Under the pieces are notes generated by a model, which worked only from the letters and a program-made list of their open reading frames with translations, was not told the DNA's origin and did not search any database. DNA of 64,000 nucleotides from Synechococcus sp. UW140 (GTDB taxonomy: Bacteria > Cyanobacteriota > Cyanobacteriia > PCC-6307 > Cyanobiaceae), in assembly GCF_900474295.1 (NCBI RefSeq), contig NZ_UCOB01000004.1, positions 1-64,000 of the forward strand, in the 5' to 3' direction. Positions 33,541 to 42,425 of this stretch are shown piece after piece. Both the position numbers and the translations under genes were made by a program. Positions within the stretch are counted from its first letter, which is position 1. The number at the start of each line of letters is the position of its first letter.

Positions 33541-35154
33541 TTACGTATCGTCCTCGGTTTTGAGCAGCTTTGCCAAGGCGGTGTTAACCGCTTCGAAAGC
33601 GGTTGTTTCATCAGCGCAAACGGTGCGTTGTTGCTCGTCTGCATCTAATGGCTCCAGCCATTGCTTCTGGCGCTCCCTGACAGCACTGTCGGCTTCAGAT
33701 GGGTCGTTTCCTATCTGCTGGCGCTGGTTAATCCGAGTCTGTGCCGTGGTCTCTTTGCAGTGGCAGTGAACGACCGCTAGGGGGCGATCCAGCCGTTGGG
33801 CCACAGCGGCCATGGTTTGTCGTTCGTGCCGACGTAGGAAGGTTGCATCAATGATCACGTGGAAACCGCTCATCAGGCAGTGCTCCGCCAGTTGAGGCAG
33901 TTGTGTCTCAAATAGCCAGGAGTTCACGTCCTGGCGATAGCGATTCCCTGAATACCTCGCTGGATGCGTTGCGGTGGCAGTGAAGGCCCTGGCTCTTTCC
34001 CGGTCGGAGCGAATGCGAACGGCACCGAGACTGGCGCAGAGTTGCTTGCTGATTGTTGATTTGCCACTGCCGCTGAGACCATGCATCAGCACGAGGCCTC
34101 CCCGCGCTTGCCTCTCATTGGTGCCAGCAGTGATCAGGTAGCGATCCAGATCTTGGAGTAAGCGTTGCTTCCGTTCAGGCTCGATGCACTGCTCGGCCTG
34201 GATTGCGCTGACTTTGGCCCTCACCATGGCCCGATAGGCGTGATACCAGGGCCAGAGATCCATCCCGTCGTAGGCCCCGGTGCATTCCAGCCAGGCATTG
34301 AGTAAGTCGATCGCCTGTTCTTGGTGGCCAAGCGTCTGCAGATCCATCACCAGAAACGCCATTTCGCTGATTGGATCGATCCAGCGCAGTGAAGGGTTGA
34401 AATCGATGGCGTCGAACACCTCCAGATGCCCTTGGGAGGTGAGGTGAATATTGCTGCAGTGCAGGTCGCCATGGCATTCACGGATGGCTCCATGCCTCTG
34501 GCGCGCGGCAAAGCGTTGCTTGAGCTGTTGCTGTTGCTGCTTAACCCAGTGGCGATGCCTGCTGAGCAGGTGCTGCTGGTCAGCCTTCCAGGCCAGGCGT
34601 TTGAGCACATCCAGGTTGGTGAACACCGGTTCGCACACCTGGTCTGGGCTCCCGAGGCGGCTGTCGGTGGCGGCGGGAATCGCGATCTGATGAAAATGCC
34701 CTAGATCCCAAGCCAGTGCATGGATTTGATTGGTTTCAATCGCTCCCTGAGCAAGGAGCTTGCTCAGCAGCTTCTGCGGCTGGAATTGGTGCATTTTGAC
34801 CGCTGTCTCAATCACGGTTCCGCTTTGACCGGCTTCGGAGGCGATGTCATCCGAGAGGATGCGTGCCTTTCCTTCTGGGCCCACTACAGGCACCACCCCG
34901 AGATAAAGCTCGGGTGCTAAGCGCCTGTTCAGGCGTAGTTCTTCCTGGCAGTAGTGCTGGCGTTGGCTCAGGCTGGCCGCCTGCACGAATCCCAGGTTGA
35001 TCGGCTTCTTGATCTTGTAAGCGAAGCGGCCGGTTAGAAGCACCCAAGAGATATGGGTTTCGATCAGCTCAATCGCTCCCACTGGGTGGGGATAGGCCTC
35101 GGGACGCAGAAGCGAAAGGATCAGCGGCGGTTGTCCCTCGCTGGCGCTCACCAC
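33541..35154 (-). CDS. Two-domain kinase: APH-like plus P-loop ATPase
   Basis: A 537-residue protein. The N-terminal half resembles aminoglycoside phosphotransferases: LLTGRFAYKIKKPINLGF (ATP Lys), EECHGDLHCSNIH-type catalytic loop (here RECHGDLHCSNIH) and VFDAIDFNPSLRW. The C-terminal half is a small P-loop kinase: LVLMHGLSGSGKSTISKQL as Walker A, then FHVIIDATFLRRHERQTM. This gluconate-kinase-like fusion is widespread and has no firmly assigned substrate. It is divergent from the AlkB-like gene with 24 bases between starts. Confidence 0.85.
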   Translation of the reverse strand: MVSASEGQPPLILSLLRPEAYPHPVGAIELIETHISWVLLTGRFAYKIKKPINLGFVQAASLSQRQHYCQEELRLNRRLAPELYLGVVPVVGPEGKARILSDDIASEAGQSGTVIETAVKMHQFQPQKLLSKLLAQGAIETNQIHALAWDLGHFHQIAIPAATDSRLGSPDQVCEPVFTNLDVLKRLAWKADQQHLLSRHRHWVKQQQQQLKQRFAARQRHGAIRECHGDLHCSNIHLTSQGHLEVFDAIDFNPSLRWIDPISEMAFLVMDLQTLGHQEQAIDLLNAWLECTGAYDGMDLWPWYHAYRAMVRAKVSAIQAEQCIEPERKQRLLQDLDRYLITAGTNERQARGGLVLMHGLSGSGKSTISKQLCASLGAVRIRSDRERARAFTATATHPARYSGNRYRQDVNSWLFETQLPQLAEHCLMSGFHVIIDATFLRRHERQTMAAVAQRLDRPLAVVHCHCKETTAQTRINQRQQIGNDPSEADSAVRERQKQWLEPLDADEQQRTVCADETTAFEAVNTALAKLLKTEDDT

Positions 35155-35178
35155 GACTCGATCCCAACAGCCTTCAGC

Positions 35179-35802
35179 ATGGTGGCAGTTGTCTCGTTCC
35201 GTTTGATGTCAGGCGTGCCCTGGAGGTTGTATAGCGGTTGGCTGAAGCCCTCGGAAGCCCGCCTCTGGCAGGGCACGCTCAGCCAACAGCTTGCTTGGGG
35301 ACAGCCGCAGGTTCTCGTGTATGGCCGCCGCTATCTCACACCTCGATTGGCGGCTTTTCTGGCTGAGTGCGGTGTGTCGTATCGCTATAGCGGTGTCGTT
35401 CACCGCGGCCAAGGGTGGCCAGATTGGTTCATGCCCTTGCTGCAGCAGGTGAATGCCCGCTGCGCAACACGTTTCAACGGCTGTCTCTTGAACTGCTACC
35501 GCGATGGTCATGACCGCATGGGTTGGCATGCCGATGACGAGCCGGAGATTGATCCCAGCCAACCGATCGCCTCTCTGTCGCTCGGCGCCACGCGCAGTTT
35601 TCAGCTGCGCCGCCGCGATGGTTCTGCCAGCCATTCCCTTGAGCTGGCCGATGGCGATCTGCTGGTGATGAATCCTCCGTGCCAAAGGGACTGGATGCAC
35701 GCTCTTCCAGTGCGAAAGCGCGTGGCTTGCTCTCGTCTCAACCTCACATTCAGAGTGTTCCGCTCGGTTGCAATAGCAAATACCACCAAAGCGGGACGCT
35801 GA
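35179..35802 (+). CDS. AlkB-like 2-oxoglutarate/Fe(II) dioxygenase
   Basis: A 207-residue protein from ATG 35179 (MVAVVSFRLMSGVPW; ATG 35206 is an alternative). The jelly-roll core has NCYRDGHDRMGWHADDEPEI with the iron ligands His-x-Asp, a second His in WMHALPV, and the 2-oxoglutarate-binding RLNLTFR. These define AlkB enzymes, which remove alkyl groups from DNA or RNA bases. PIASLSLGATRSFQLRR is the usual substrate-side strand. It overlaps the transporter gene at its 3' end by 53 bases. Confidence 0.9.
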   Translation: MVAVVSFRLMSGVPWRLYSGWLKPSEARLWQGTLSQQLAWGQPQVLVYGRRYLTPRLAAFLAECGVSYRYSGVVHRGQGWPDWFMPLLQQVNARCATRFNGCLLNCYRDGHDRMGWHADDEPEIDPSQPIASLSLGATRSFQLRRRDGSASHSLELADGDLLVMNPPCQRDWMHALPVRKRVACSRLNLTFRVFRSVAIANTTKAGR

Positions 35803-36703
35803 TCAGGGCCAGCAGGGTGCTTCTCAAAATCAAACGCGCGGCTCGATCAGCATCTTTGCCGGCATGTTCGGCCATCAGCAGCACGGAGATGGCGGCGGGG
35901 GCCGCGCCTTGCAGAACCAAGGCCTGACGGCTGAGTGTGGAGAGGGGTAGAAGACTGCACAGCAACCAGACCCAGGAGGGGAAGAGCAGCAGCTTGCAAA
36001 TCAGGGCGGCTCGGAGTTCCCCGCTTGGCTGTTGATCAAGCTCCGACCGCTTGTCGAGGTCAGAGGCGGACGCGTTCCTGGCGTCAGGAATGGCACCCAG
36101 CCGCATCCCCACCACCACCAAGGCGAGCACAATCACAATCCGGGAAGGCAACCACAGGCCTGAGGCGATTGCATCGCTCCATGGAGTGCTCTGTACGAGT
36201 AGGGCGCCGACCAGGCCGCGACTGGCAGGACTGGCGCTGATCTGACTGAGCAGAGCGCTGATGGTGCTTTGGCGCCCTGTAGACAGATCGGCTGCACGGC
36301 TTGGCGCGGATCTTCCACCTTGAGACCTGCGCCGGAGCCAGAAAGGGCCGAGGCTCCAAGCCAGCAGCGTCGCTCCGAGGTCATAGCCAATGCTGACTGG
36401 CAGGGCCTCACTGGGGAGCAGGGCTAGGGCGACGGGAATGCCGAAGTAGGCGGTGTTGCCCAGGGCGCAGCCGATCTGAAGAGTAGGACTGTTGACCGGT
36501 CGCCAGGCTGGGGGAAGCCCTTGCAGCACCAACATCCAGGTGCTGATGGCCAGGGCGGCAGTGAGCGCGATGGTGGCCAGGCTCCAGTTCAGCCCCCCTT
36601 TGAGCAGTAAGCCCATCACGCTTAGGGGCACGCCGAAACGCACGAGAGGAATGGCGAGCGGTTGGGTCCATCCCGGTCTGAGCCTGCCGATCCAGAACCC
36701 CAA
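35750..36703 (-). CDS. AEC-family transporter
   Basis: At least 317 residues with about ten membrane spans; GNTAYFGIPVALALLPSEAL and the C-terminal LVLQGAAPAAISVLLMAEHAG are typical of the auxin-efflux-carrier (AEC) family of bacterial transporters. The only normal start is TTG 36703, which cuts the first span; upstream in frame lies NPLILTLFAELIPCLGLGFW, clearly the missing part of span one, with no ATG, GTG or TTG before a TAA. The true start is uncertain. Substrate unknown. Confidence 0.8.
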   Translation of the reverse strand: MGFWIGRLRPGWTQPLAIPLVRFGVPLSVMGLLLKGGLNWSLATIALTAALAISTWMLVLQGLPPAWRPVNSPTLQIGCALGNTAYFGIPVALALLPSEALPVSIGYDLGATLLAWSLGPFWLRRRSQGGRSAPSRAADLSTGRQSTISALLSQISASPASRGLVGALLVQSTPWSDAIASGLWLPSRIVIVLALVVVGMRLGAIPDARNASASDLDKRSELDQQPSGELRAALICKLLLFPSWVWLLCSLLPLSTLSRQALVLQGAAPAAISVLLMAEHAGKDADRAARLILRSTLLALISVPLWWYLLLQPSGTL

Positions 36704-36897
36704 GCCCAGGCAGGGAATCAGTTCAGCGAAGAGTGTGAGGATAAGAGGATTCCGTTAAGCATCGGAAACCTAAACAAAAACCTGTTGACCCCTGTGCCAA
36801 AGTGGCTACTGTCCATTGATGAGCTTCGGTCGTGGCTTTCGCTTCAGCTCCTTCCTGCTCCATCCCGCTGAGGGTGGTCCACTTGCGGGCTTCGTTG

Positions 36898-37041
36898 ATG
36901 CGACGTCTGGATCAATTGCGGCTCACCTTGTCTGATCAGGTTGAGTCCCTTCCGTTCGGTAATGAAGCTTGGATGCAGACCGAGCGGGAGCTGGTGGCGG
37001 CTGAGCAGGCGCTTCGCCAACTGCGGAGCCTGGAGTGTTGA
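36898..37041 (+). CDS. Possible small helical protein
   Basis: A 47-residue frame from ATG 36898 (MRRLDQLRLTLSDQVESL), ending EREL and EQALRQLRSLEC; a GTG at 36832 is in frame. It is largely helical and amphipathic, like a short coiled coil. No family is recognised. It precedes the AbrB-type gene on the same strand. Confidence 0.45.
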   Translation: MRRLDQLRLTLSDQVESLPFGNEAWMQTERELVAAEQALRQLRSLEC

Positions 37042-37154
37042 GGTCTGGCTCCGACTGGAGCTAAGCCGAAGCTTTGGCATTGCGATGTCTGCCCAAACGT
37101 TTGGCGTCCTGATTGGTGGGTTTGAGTCTCATTTGGGCAGGTGAAACAATGCCC

Positions 37155-37182
37155 TTGCTGGCCGATTATTGAGCGCTATAAC
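37155..37182 (+). promoter_or_regulatory. Predicted promoter of the cyAbrB gene
   Basis: TTGCTG (37155-37160) and TATAAC (37177-37182) are spaced by 16 bases, matching a housekeeping sigma70-type promoter. Transcription would begin near 37189, about 15 bases before the ATG. Confidence 0.4.
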
Positions 37183-37203
37183 AATCGGGTTGCTTATTTT
37201 TCA

Positions 37204-37569
37204 ATGCTGACTGGCGTAGAGCTCCTCGCGAAAGTGAAGGAGATGGGAGATGCCTCCAAGACAGACCTGGCCACAGCATGCGGTTACGTCTCCCAGAAAA
37301 AGGATGGATCGGACCGTGTCAATTTCACGGCGTTCTATGAGGCCCTTCTCAATGCGAAGGGAATCGATTTAGGTGCCGGCAGTGCGGGTATCGGAAAAGG
37401 CGGTCGCAAGCTCTCTTACATCGCCAAGGTGCAGGGCAATGGCAATCTTCTGATCGGCAAGGCTTATACCGCCATGCTCGACCTCAATCCAGGTGATAAC
37501 TTCGAGATCAAGCTTGGTCGAAAGGTGATTCGTTTAATTCCTGAGGGATCTAGTGACGTTGAAGAGTGA
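37204..37569 (+). CDS. cyAbrB-type transcription regulator
   Basis: A 121-residue protein from ATG 37204. The N-terminal half (LTGVELLAKVKEMGDASKTD, CGYVSQKKDGSDRVNFTAFY) is the cyanobacterial AbrB-specific domain. The C-terminal half (GGRKLSYIAKVQGNGNLLIG, YTAMLDLNPGDNFEIKLGRK) is the swapped-hairpin DNA-binding fold. cyAbrB proteins regulate carbon and nitrogen genes in Synechocystis. A terminator follows. Confidence 0.93.
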   Translation: MLTGVELLAKVKEMGDASKTDLATACGYVSQKKDGSDRVNFTAFYEALLNAKGIDLGAGSAGIGKGGRKLSYIAKVQGNGNLLIGKAYTAMLDLNPGDNFEIKLGRKVIRLIPEGSSDVEE

Positions 37570-37591
37570 TTGAATCGTTGCCTTGATCATT

Positions 37592-37622
37592 GCCTGATAG
37601 CTCATCAGCTGTCAGGCTTTTT
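37592..37622 (+). terminator. Rho-independent terminator after cyAbrB
   Basis: GCCTGATAGCT (37592-37602) pairs with AGCTGTCAGGC (37607-37617) with one G-U-type mismatch, then TTTTTA. Confidence 0.9.
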
Positions 37623-37641
37623 ATTTGATCGAATTATTTGA

Positions 37642-38394
37642 TCAGTTGATCTGGTTGAGGAATTTTCTTGTGCGCTCTTCTTGCGCTTGATTAAAGAAGG
37701 TTTTGGCGTCTGCGCTTTCGATCACGCGCCCACTATCCATAAACAGAACGCGATCGGCAACCTCCCTGGCAAATCCGAGCTCATGGGTGACGACCACCAT
37801 GGTCATTCCTTGGTTCGCGAGCGTTCGCATCGCATCTAATACTTCTTTCACCCGTTCGGGATCGAGTGCGCTGGTCGGTTCGTCAAACAACATGATCTCT
37901 GGATTGAGCGCCAAAGCCCTGGCAATGGCGACCCTCTGCTGTTGGCCTCCGCTGAGTTGTGCGGGATATTTCTCCGCCTGTTCTGAGATCCCCATTTGCT
38001 TTAGAAGGCTGTGCGCTTTTGCTTCGGCCTGAACCCTTGCCTGCTTCTGAACACGCATTGGTGCGAGGGTGATGTTCTCGAGAATGGAGAGGTGGGGAAA
38101 CAAATTGAACTGCTGAAAAACCATCCCCACTCGCCTGCGAATGCGCTGAACATGGCGAGGGTCTGCCTCATTGTCGAGTTTGATGCCGAGCACATCCAGT
38201 TCACCTGAATCGATCTCTTCAAGACCGTTGAATGTGCGGATCAGAGTGCTCTTGCCTGAGCCGGATGGGCCCATCACCACCAGAACTTCGCCACTGATCA
38301 CGTCAACGCAGACATCGTCGAGAGCACGATGGTCAGCGCCGTAGGTCTTGCAGATGTGGTGAGCCTTAATGGCAGTGTTCATGGAGTGCGTCAT
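37642..38394 (-). CDS. Polar amino-acid ABC transporter ATPase
   Basis: A 250-residue GlnQ/AapP-type ATPase. Walker A GPSGSGKST, Q-loop VFQQFNLFPHLS, signature LSGGQQQRVAIARAL and Walker B IMLFDEPTSALDPE are intact. ATG 38394 is used; a second ATG lies four codons in. It is the last gene of a five-gene minus-strand operon and would power the two permeases encoded upstream. It converges with cyAbrB. Confidence 0.93.
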   Translation of the reverse strand: MTHSMNTAIKAHHICKTYGADHRALDDVCVDVISGEVLVVMGPSGSGKSTLIRTFNGLEEIDSGELDVLGIKLDNEADPRHVQRIRRRVGMVFQQFNLFPHLSILENITLAPMRVQKQARVQAEAKAHSLLKQMGISEQAEKYPAQLSGGQQQRVAIARALALNPEIMLFDEPTSALDPERVKEVLDAMRTLANQGMTMVVVTHELGFAREVADRVLFMDSGRVIESADAKTFFNQAQEERTRKFLNQIN

Positions 38395-38409
38395 CAGCGC
38401 AGGCAGTGA

Positions 38410-39432
38410 TCAGGCGGAGCGGCCGTTGAGGGTTGGGCCGCTGTGTTCGATCTTGCGTGCCAGCAGGGCCATGGCAGTACAGAACAGCCAGTAGAGCGCT
38501 CCAAGCCATACATACACCTCGAGGTGGCGGCCGATGAACGCCGGATTGGCGAGCAGGTTTCGACCGATGCCCAACAGTTCCACCAATCCAAGCAGGGCCA
38601 TCAGGCTTGTGTTCTGTAGCAGGCCGATGGCCTGGTTGGTCAGGGCGGGAATCGCGATGCGCAGAGCCTGTGGAAGCACCACAAGCTGCAGGCTCTGGAG
38701 GGGCGAGAGGCCAAGCACCGCAGCAGCTTCACGCTGTGTCTGTGGAATGGCCTGAAGTCCGCCGCGGACGTCTTCAGCCACATAAGCCGCTGCGAAGAGG
38801 GCGAATGCGACAACCGCTCTGAGCACCTGATTGATTTCCAGTTGCATAGGCAAGAACAAGGGGATTAGCAGTTTCCCGAAGAAGAGCACGGCAATCAGAG
38901 GGACTGCGCGCATCACATCGATATACAGACGGCTGCTGTGGCGGAGCACCGGAAGGTCACTGGTGCGCCCAAGCGCAAGCAGGATTCCGAAAGGGAGAGC
39001 GAGCACTGCGCTGCAGACGGTGAGTAGAAGGGTGAGGCTGATGCCCCCCCATGCACGACTGGGGACATTGGAGAGACCGAGACCGCCTGCCATGAGGACA
39101 AGGCCGAGCGGGATCATGCTGACCCAGCACCAGGGCAGGACCATCCCCATCCAGCGATTGGATCCACGCTTGATTGGAACGATCAATGTGATCAGGGTCA
39201 ATGCTGCGAGCAGTGATATCCAGAGCAGGGGGCGCCAGCGTTGATCAGGCGGGTAACTGCCGGTAGCGAACAAAGGAAGATGTGTACTGACAACAGACCA
39301 GTCAGCTGCCTGGACAATCCAGCTGACGCTGGCCCAGAGAACCCAGTTGATCAGTGCGATCACCCCAAGGCTCAACACACTGTCGATTGGATAAAAACGA
39401 CAGTGCCTGATCAAGGCTTTGCATGCACGCAT
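38410..39432 (-). CDS. Amino-acid ABC permease (AapM/NatH-like)
   Basis: A 340-residue membrane protein. The C-terminal half holds the transport domain with the ATPase-contact EAA loop RGGLQAIPQTQREAAAVLGL, then PALTNQAIGLLQNTSLMALL. The extra N-terminal spans (SLGVIALINWVLWASVSWIV) are typical of the long AapM-type subunit. Its ATG overlaps the stop of the HdeD-like gene by one base (TAATG), so the two are coupled. It pairs with the permease at 39966. Confidence 0.9.
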   Translation of the reverse strand: MRACKALIRHCRFYPIDSVLSLGVIALINWVLWASVSWIVQAADWSVVSTHLPLFATGSYPPDQRWRPLLWISLLAALTLITLIVPIKRGSNRWMGMVLPWCWVSMIPLGLVLMAGGLGLSNVPSRAWGGISLTLLLTVCSAVLALPFGILLALGRTSDLPVLRHSSRLYIDVMRAVPLIAVLFFGKLLIPLFLPMQLEINQVLRAVVAFALFAAAYVAEDVRGGLQAIPQTQREAAAVLGLSPLQSLQLVVLPQALRIAIPALTNQAIGLLQNTSLMALLGLVELLGIGRNLLANPAFIGRHLEVYVWLGALYWLFCTAMALLARKIEHSGPTLNGRSA

Positions 39433-39938
39433 TAGCCCGCTGGCGGTGCCGATTGCTCAGCTCTGAACAGATTGAGGGCGGTCATGAACAGACCAACGCC
39501 GAACAATGTGCCGAGTGCCCAGAGACTGTCGCTCGGCCATTCCAGAACAAGAAAGAGACCCAGTAGAGAGGTGATCAGGCCATCCACAAGCACAAAACCA
39601 CCGCTCTGGCCTCCAGCGCTGGCACCAGCCGCCAGTTCCATCACTCCATTCACCAACATCAGCACACCAGCGAACAGGGTGAGACTGATCTCACTGTCGA
39701 TCGGATCGACCAGTACCCAGACGGCAGCGGCGCAATACAACAGGCCGGAAAGAGCCCGAAACAGTTTGGCTGAGGCACCTTCCGGACCGCTGAGTCGGAG
39801 GAACTGGCCGATCCCCGCAGCGAAGGCGATGCCACCCAGGCCCACCGTCAGCAGGGTGGCCGAGAGGAAGGGAAGCAGGATCGCAGCCACGGCAGCGATC
39901 GTGAGCAGAATGGCTGCGAGTTTCGGCTTGGAAGGCAT
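39432..39938 (-). CDS. HdeD-like (DUF308) membrane protein
   Basis: A 168-residue protein with about six spans and the DUF308 repeats: FAAGIGQFLRL, LTLFAGVLMLVNGVMELAAG and GGFVLVDGLITSLLGLFLVL. HdeD of E. coli takes part in acid resistance, but the molecular activity is not known. Here it sits between the two permease genes of an amino-acid ABC operon and overlaps the second by one base, so it is probably made with the transporter. Confidence 0.88.
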   Translation of the reverse strand: MPSKPKLAAILLTIAAVAAILLPFLSATLLTVGLGGIAFAAGIGQFLRLSGPEGASAKLFRALSGLLYCAAAVWVLVDPIDSEISLTLFAGVLMLVNGVMELAAGASAGGQSGGFVLVDGLITSLLGLFLVLEWPSDSLWALGTLFGVGLFMTALNLFRAEQSAPPAG

Positions 39939-39965
39939 GATGCTGCCCGATGTGTCAGGCGAAGC

Positions 39966-40874
39966 TTAAGAGCGCTGTCCACGCCGAATCACGGCTCGGT
40001 TGAGCACTTGCATCACAGCGTTGATGAGCAGATTGAGCAGCAGGAAGCTCAGCAACAGCAGCAGAAAACCTTCAATCGCCCTGCCTGTCTGGGTGATGCT
40101 GGTGTCACTGACTGAGTAGAGATCGGAGTAACCGACAGCGATGGCCAGAGTGCTGTTTTTGGCGAGATTGAGATACTGACTGCTGAGGCCTGGAAGGATT
40201 GCTGGAAGAGCCTGGGGGAGCACCACTTTTCGCAGACCCAAGCGCTCGGATAGGCCCAGGCTTCTGTAGGCCTCCCATTGCCCGCGAGGGACCGAATCGA
40301 GGCCACCACGCACCACTTCGGCGATCGAAGCGCCTGTAAACACACTCAGTCCCAACAGCACAGCAGTGAATTCCACGCTGAGATGAACTCCCAGAATGGC
40401 GATCCCCTGGTTCGTGAGACTGAAGAGGGAGCCCAGCGGTGATGGATTCGATTGCGGTAGCCCGAGCAGGGCTACGAAATACCAGAAAAACAGCTGCAGC
40501 AGCAGGGGGATCTGGCGAACCACACTCACATAGAGAGCAGCTAGTCCTCGAAGCAGAGGATTGGTACTTCTCCGCGCCGAACCCGCGAGTACTCCGAGGG
40601 TTGTGGCGGCGACAAGACCGGCGCTAATCACCTTGAGGCTATTGATCCAACCCACGAGCAACGCCCAGGCATAGCTGTCTGAGGGCCTATAAGGCAGAGC
40701 GTGCTCGGCAAGGGCGAAGCCTGTGGGACGACTCAGCCAGCTGAAACTGAGCCCCAGACCTGTGCGGATCAAGTTGACCGCCAGGTTGTTGATCAGAACC
40801 CCCATCAGCGTGAGCAGCAGCACCACCACCGCGAGTTGCAGCAGCCAGCGGCGTGTCCCTTTCATGACTGCCAC
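39966..40874 (-). CDS. Amino-acid ABC permease (AapQ/NatG-like)
   Basis: A 302-residue permease. The EAA loop is RGGLDSVPRGQWEAYRSLGL; spans include LLQLAVVVLLLTLMGVLINN and a C-terminal LLLLLSFLLLNLLINA. The long periplasmic segment after span one (LSFSWLSRPTGFALAEH) is typical of AapQ. GTG 40874 overlaps the stop of the binding-protein gene by one base (TAGTG); an ATG three codons in (40865) is the other choice. Confidence 0.9.
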   Translation of the reverse strand: MAVMKGTRRWLLQLAVVVLLLTLMGVLINNLAVNLIRTGLGLSFSWLSRPTGFALAEHALPYRPSDSYAWALLVGWINSLKVISAGLVAATTLGVLAGSARRSTNPLLRGLAALYVSVVRQIPLLLQLFFWYFVALLGLPQSNPSPLGSLFSLTNQGIAILGVHLSVEFTAVLLGLSVFTGASIAEVVRGGLDSVPRGQWEAYRSLGLSERLGLRKVVLPQALPAILPGLSSQYLNLAKNSTLAIAVGYSDLYSVSDTSITQTGRAIEGFLLLLLSFLLLNLLINAVMQVLNRAVIRRGQRS

Positions 40875-41923
40875 TACTGGAAGGGCGGAGCTGTCATTGC
40901 TCCCCCATCGCGATACAGCTGATTGATCCCTCGTGGAATCGGTACGGCGCTGTCCGGGCCGAGATGACGGTTGTAGATCTCGCCATAGTTGCCAATGGCA
41001 GCAATCGTCTTGACGACGAAATCCGCTTCGAGACCGAGCTTCAGGCCCAGATCTCCATCAACTCCCAGGAAACGGCGCAGACGTGTTAGCTCCGTCTGTT
41101 TGTTTGCCTTGTCGAGCCAATCCCCCACATTCGCTTTGGTGATCCCTAGTTCCTCTGCCGTGATCAGGGCATACACCACCCAGCGCATTGCATCTCCAAG
41201 GCGTTGGTCCCCACCCGCCGACAGGGGAGCCAGTGGTTCTTTGCTCAATACGGCTTCGAGAATCTGGTGTTGCTTCGGATCCGCGAAGCCTGAACGGGCC
41301 GCCGCCAGTTGTGAGCGATCGGAGGTCATGGCCGCGCATCGACCCTGGAGGTAGCCGGCTACAACCTGGTTAAGGTCTTGATACTTGATTGGTGTGTAGG
41401 CAATTCCGCGTGCTTCAAAGGCATCGTTGAGGTTCTGTTCTGTGGTGGTGCCTGAGCCCACGCAGATGGTCTCACCGTTGAGGTCGTCGATCCTGCGGAT
41501 CCCTCGAGCGTTTTTCACCATCAAGCCCTGACCGTCGTGGAACACCACCGGCGCGAAGCTGACGCCATTGCCGCCAGCCGCATCCCTACTGAGGTTGAAG
41601 GTGGTGTTGCGCGAGAGCAGGTCGATCTCGCCAGTCCGAAGGGCGGTGAAGCGTTCTGGAGCTGTGAGCTGCCGGAACTCGATGGCATCGGCATCACCGA
41701 TGAAAGCTGCGGCAAAGGCTCGACATAGATCGATGTCGAGGCCGGAATAGTCGCCGTCTGAGCTCAGAAAGCTGAAGCCAGGGATTTTGCCGCTGACGCC
41801 ACACCGGAGCGTTTGACGTTGTTGGATCAGACCCAGGCGAGAGGCACCGCCTTCGCCAAGGGTGGCGCAAGCCTGCAGCATCAGTGCAGCGGCGAGCGAG
41901 ACCCAGAGGGTACGGAAGGGCAT
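40874..41923 (-). CDS. Amino-acid ABC substrate-binding lipoprotein (AapJ/NatF-like)
   Basis: A 349-residue protein. ATG 41923 starts a lipoprotein signal peptide (LWVSLAAALMLQAC), with lipidation at the Cys of LQAC; the frame upstream of it is overlapped by another gene and is not used. The binding domain has TLRCGVSGKIPGFS, GLDIDLCRAFAAAF and LLSRNTTFNLSRD, diagnostic of the AapJ/NatF group that binds acidic and neutral polar amino acids. It heads the operon that runs to 37642. Confidence 0.92.
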   Translation of the reverse strand: MPFRTLWVSLAAALMLQACATLGEGGASRLGLIQQRQTLRCGVSGKIPGFSFLSSDGDYSGLDIDLCRAFAAAFIGDADAIEFRQLTAPERFTALRTGEIDLLSRNTTFNLSRDAAGGNGVSFAPVVFHDGQGLMVKNARGIRRIDDLNGETICVGSGTTTEQNLNDAFEARGIAYTPIKYQDLNQVVAGYLQGRCAAMTSDRSQLAAARSGFADPKQHQILEAVLSKEPLAPLSAGGDQRLGDAMRWVVYALITAEELGITKANVGDWLDKANKQTELTRLRRFLGVDGDLGLKLGLEADFVVKTIAAIGNYGEIYNRHLGPDSAVPIPRGINQLYRDGGAMTAPPFQ

Positions 41924-42031
41924 GCTCAACTGCTGCGACCCCAAGTGTCTCAGACGCTTTGTGGATTTGCTTAGTGGCCAGACAGGATCATCCTCCTTAG
42001 CGTGAACAGAATTCCGCTCTTGGTTGCCTGA

Positions 42032-42355
42032 ATGAACGCCAGCCGATCCTGGCCAGCGCTGGCGTTGATGCTGATGGCCCTCACTTGGCCTGGTGCTGGT
42101 TTTTCTGCCGAAGATCCAGAACGGAGCACTTACAACAACAAGATGGCTCTGATTGGTGTGCTCAGAGAGAGCGCCCGTCAACGCGCCGTTGCCAGTGGGG
42201 ATCTTCAAACGCTCTGTCTGATTCTTGGCATTGGCGTTGACGTGACCGATCAATATCTGCAGGCTCTCGATGCCGATCCTGCGCTTCAGGAACGGCATCA
42301 GGTGATGAAAGCTGATCTCGACACTTGCCTCGTCGGTCTGCCAACAGCCGATTGA
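42032..42355 (+). CDS. Secreted protein, unknown
   Basis: A 107-residue protein from ATG 42032. Signal peptide: WPALALMLMALTWPGAG, cleavage near FSA. The mature part is helical (MALIGVLRESARQRAVASGD, LQTLCLILGIGVDVTDQYLQ) with two Cys. It is divergent from the ABC binding-protein gene, about 108 bases apart. Possibly a small periplasmic helper protein; no family is recognised. Confidence 0.7.
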   Translation: MNASRSWPALALMLMALTWPGAGFSAEDPERSTYNNKMALIGVLRESARQRAVASGDLQTLCLILGIGVDVTDQYLQALDADPALQERHQVMKADLDTCLVGLPTAD

Positions 42356-42425
42356 TCAGCTTGATGACTGAACTACTGACGTTGCGCTGATTGTTGTGGA
42401 GGCCAGGGAAGGCCTCCGGACGTCT

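Noticed and set aside
42032-42298. N-terminal extension of the ABC binding-protein gene
   Set aside because: The frame is open upstream of 41923 but lacks a signal peptide there and overlaps a secreted-protein gene on the other strand; the lipoprotein signal begins at 41923.
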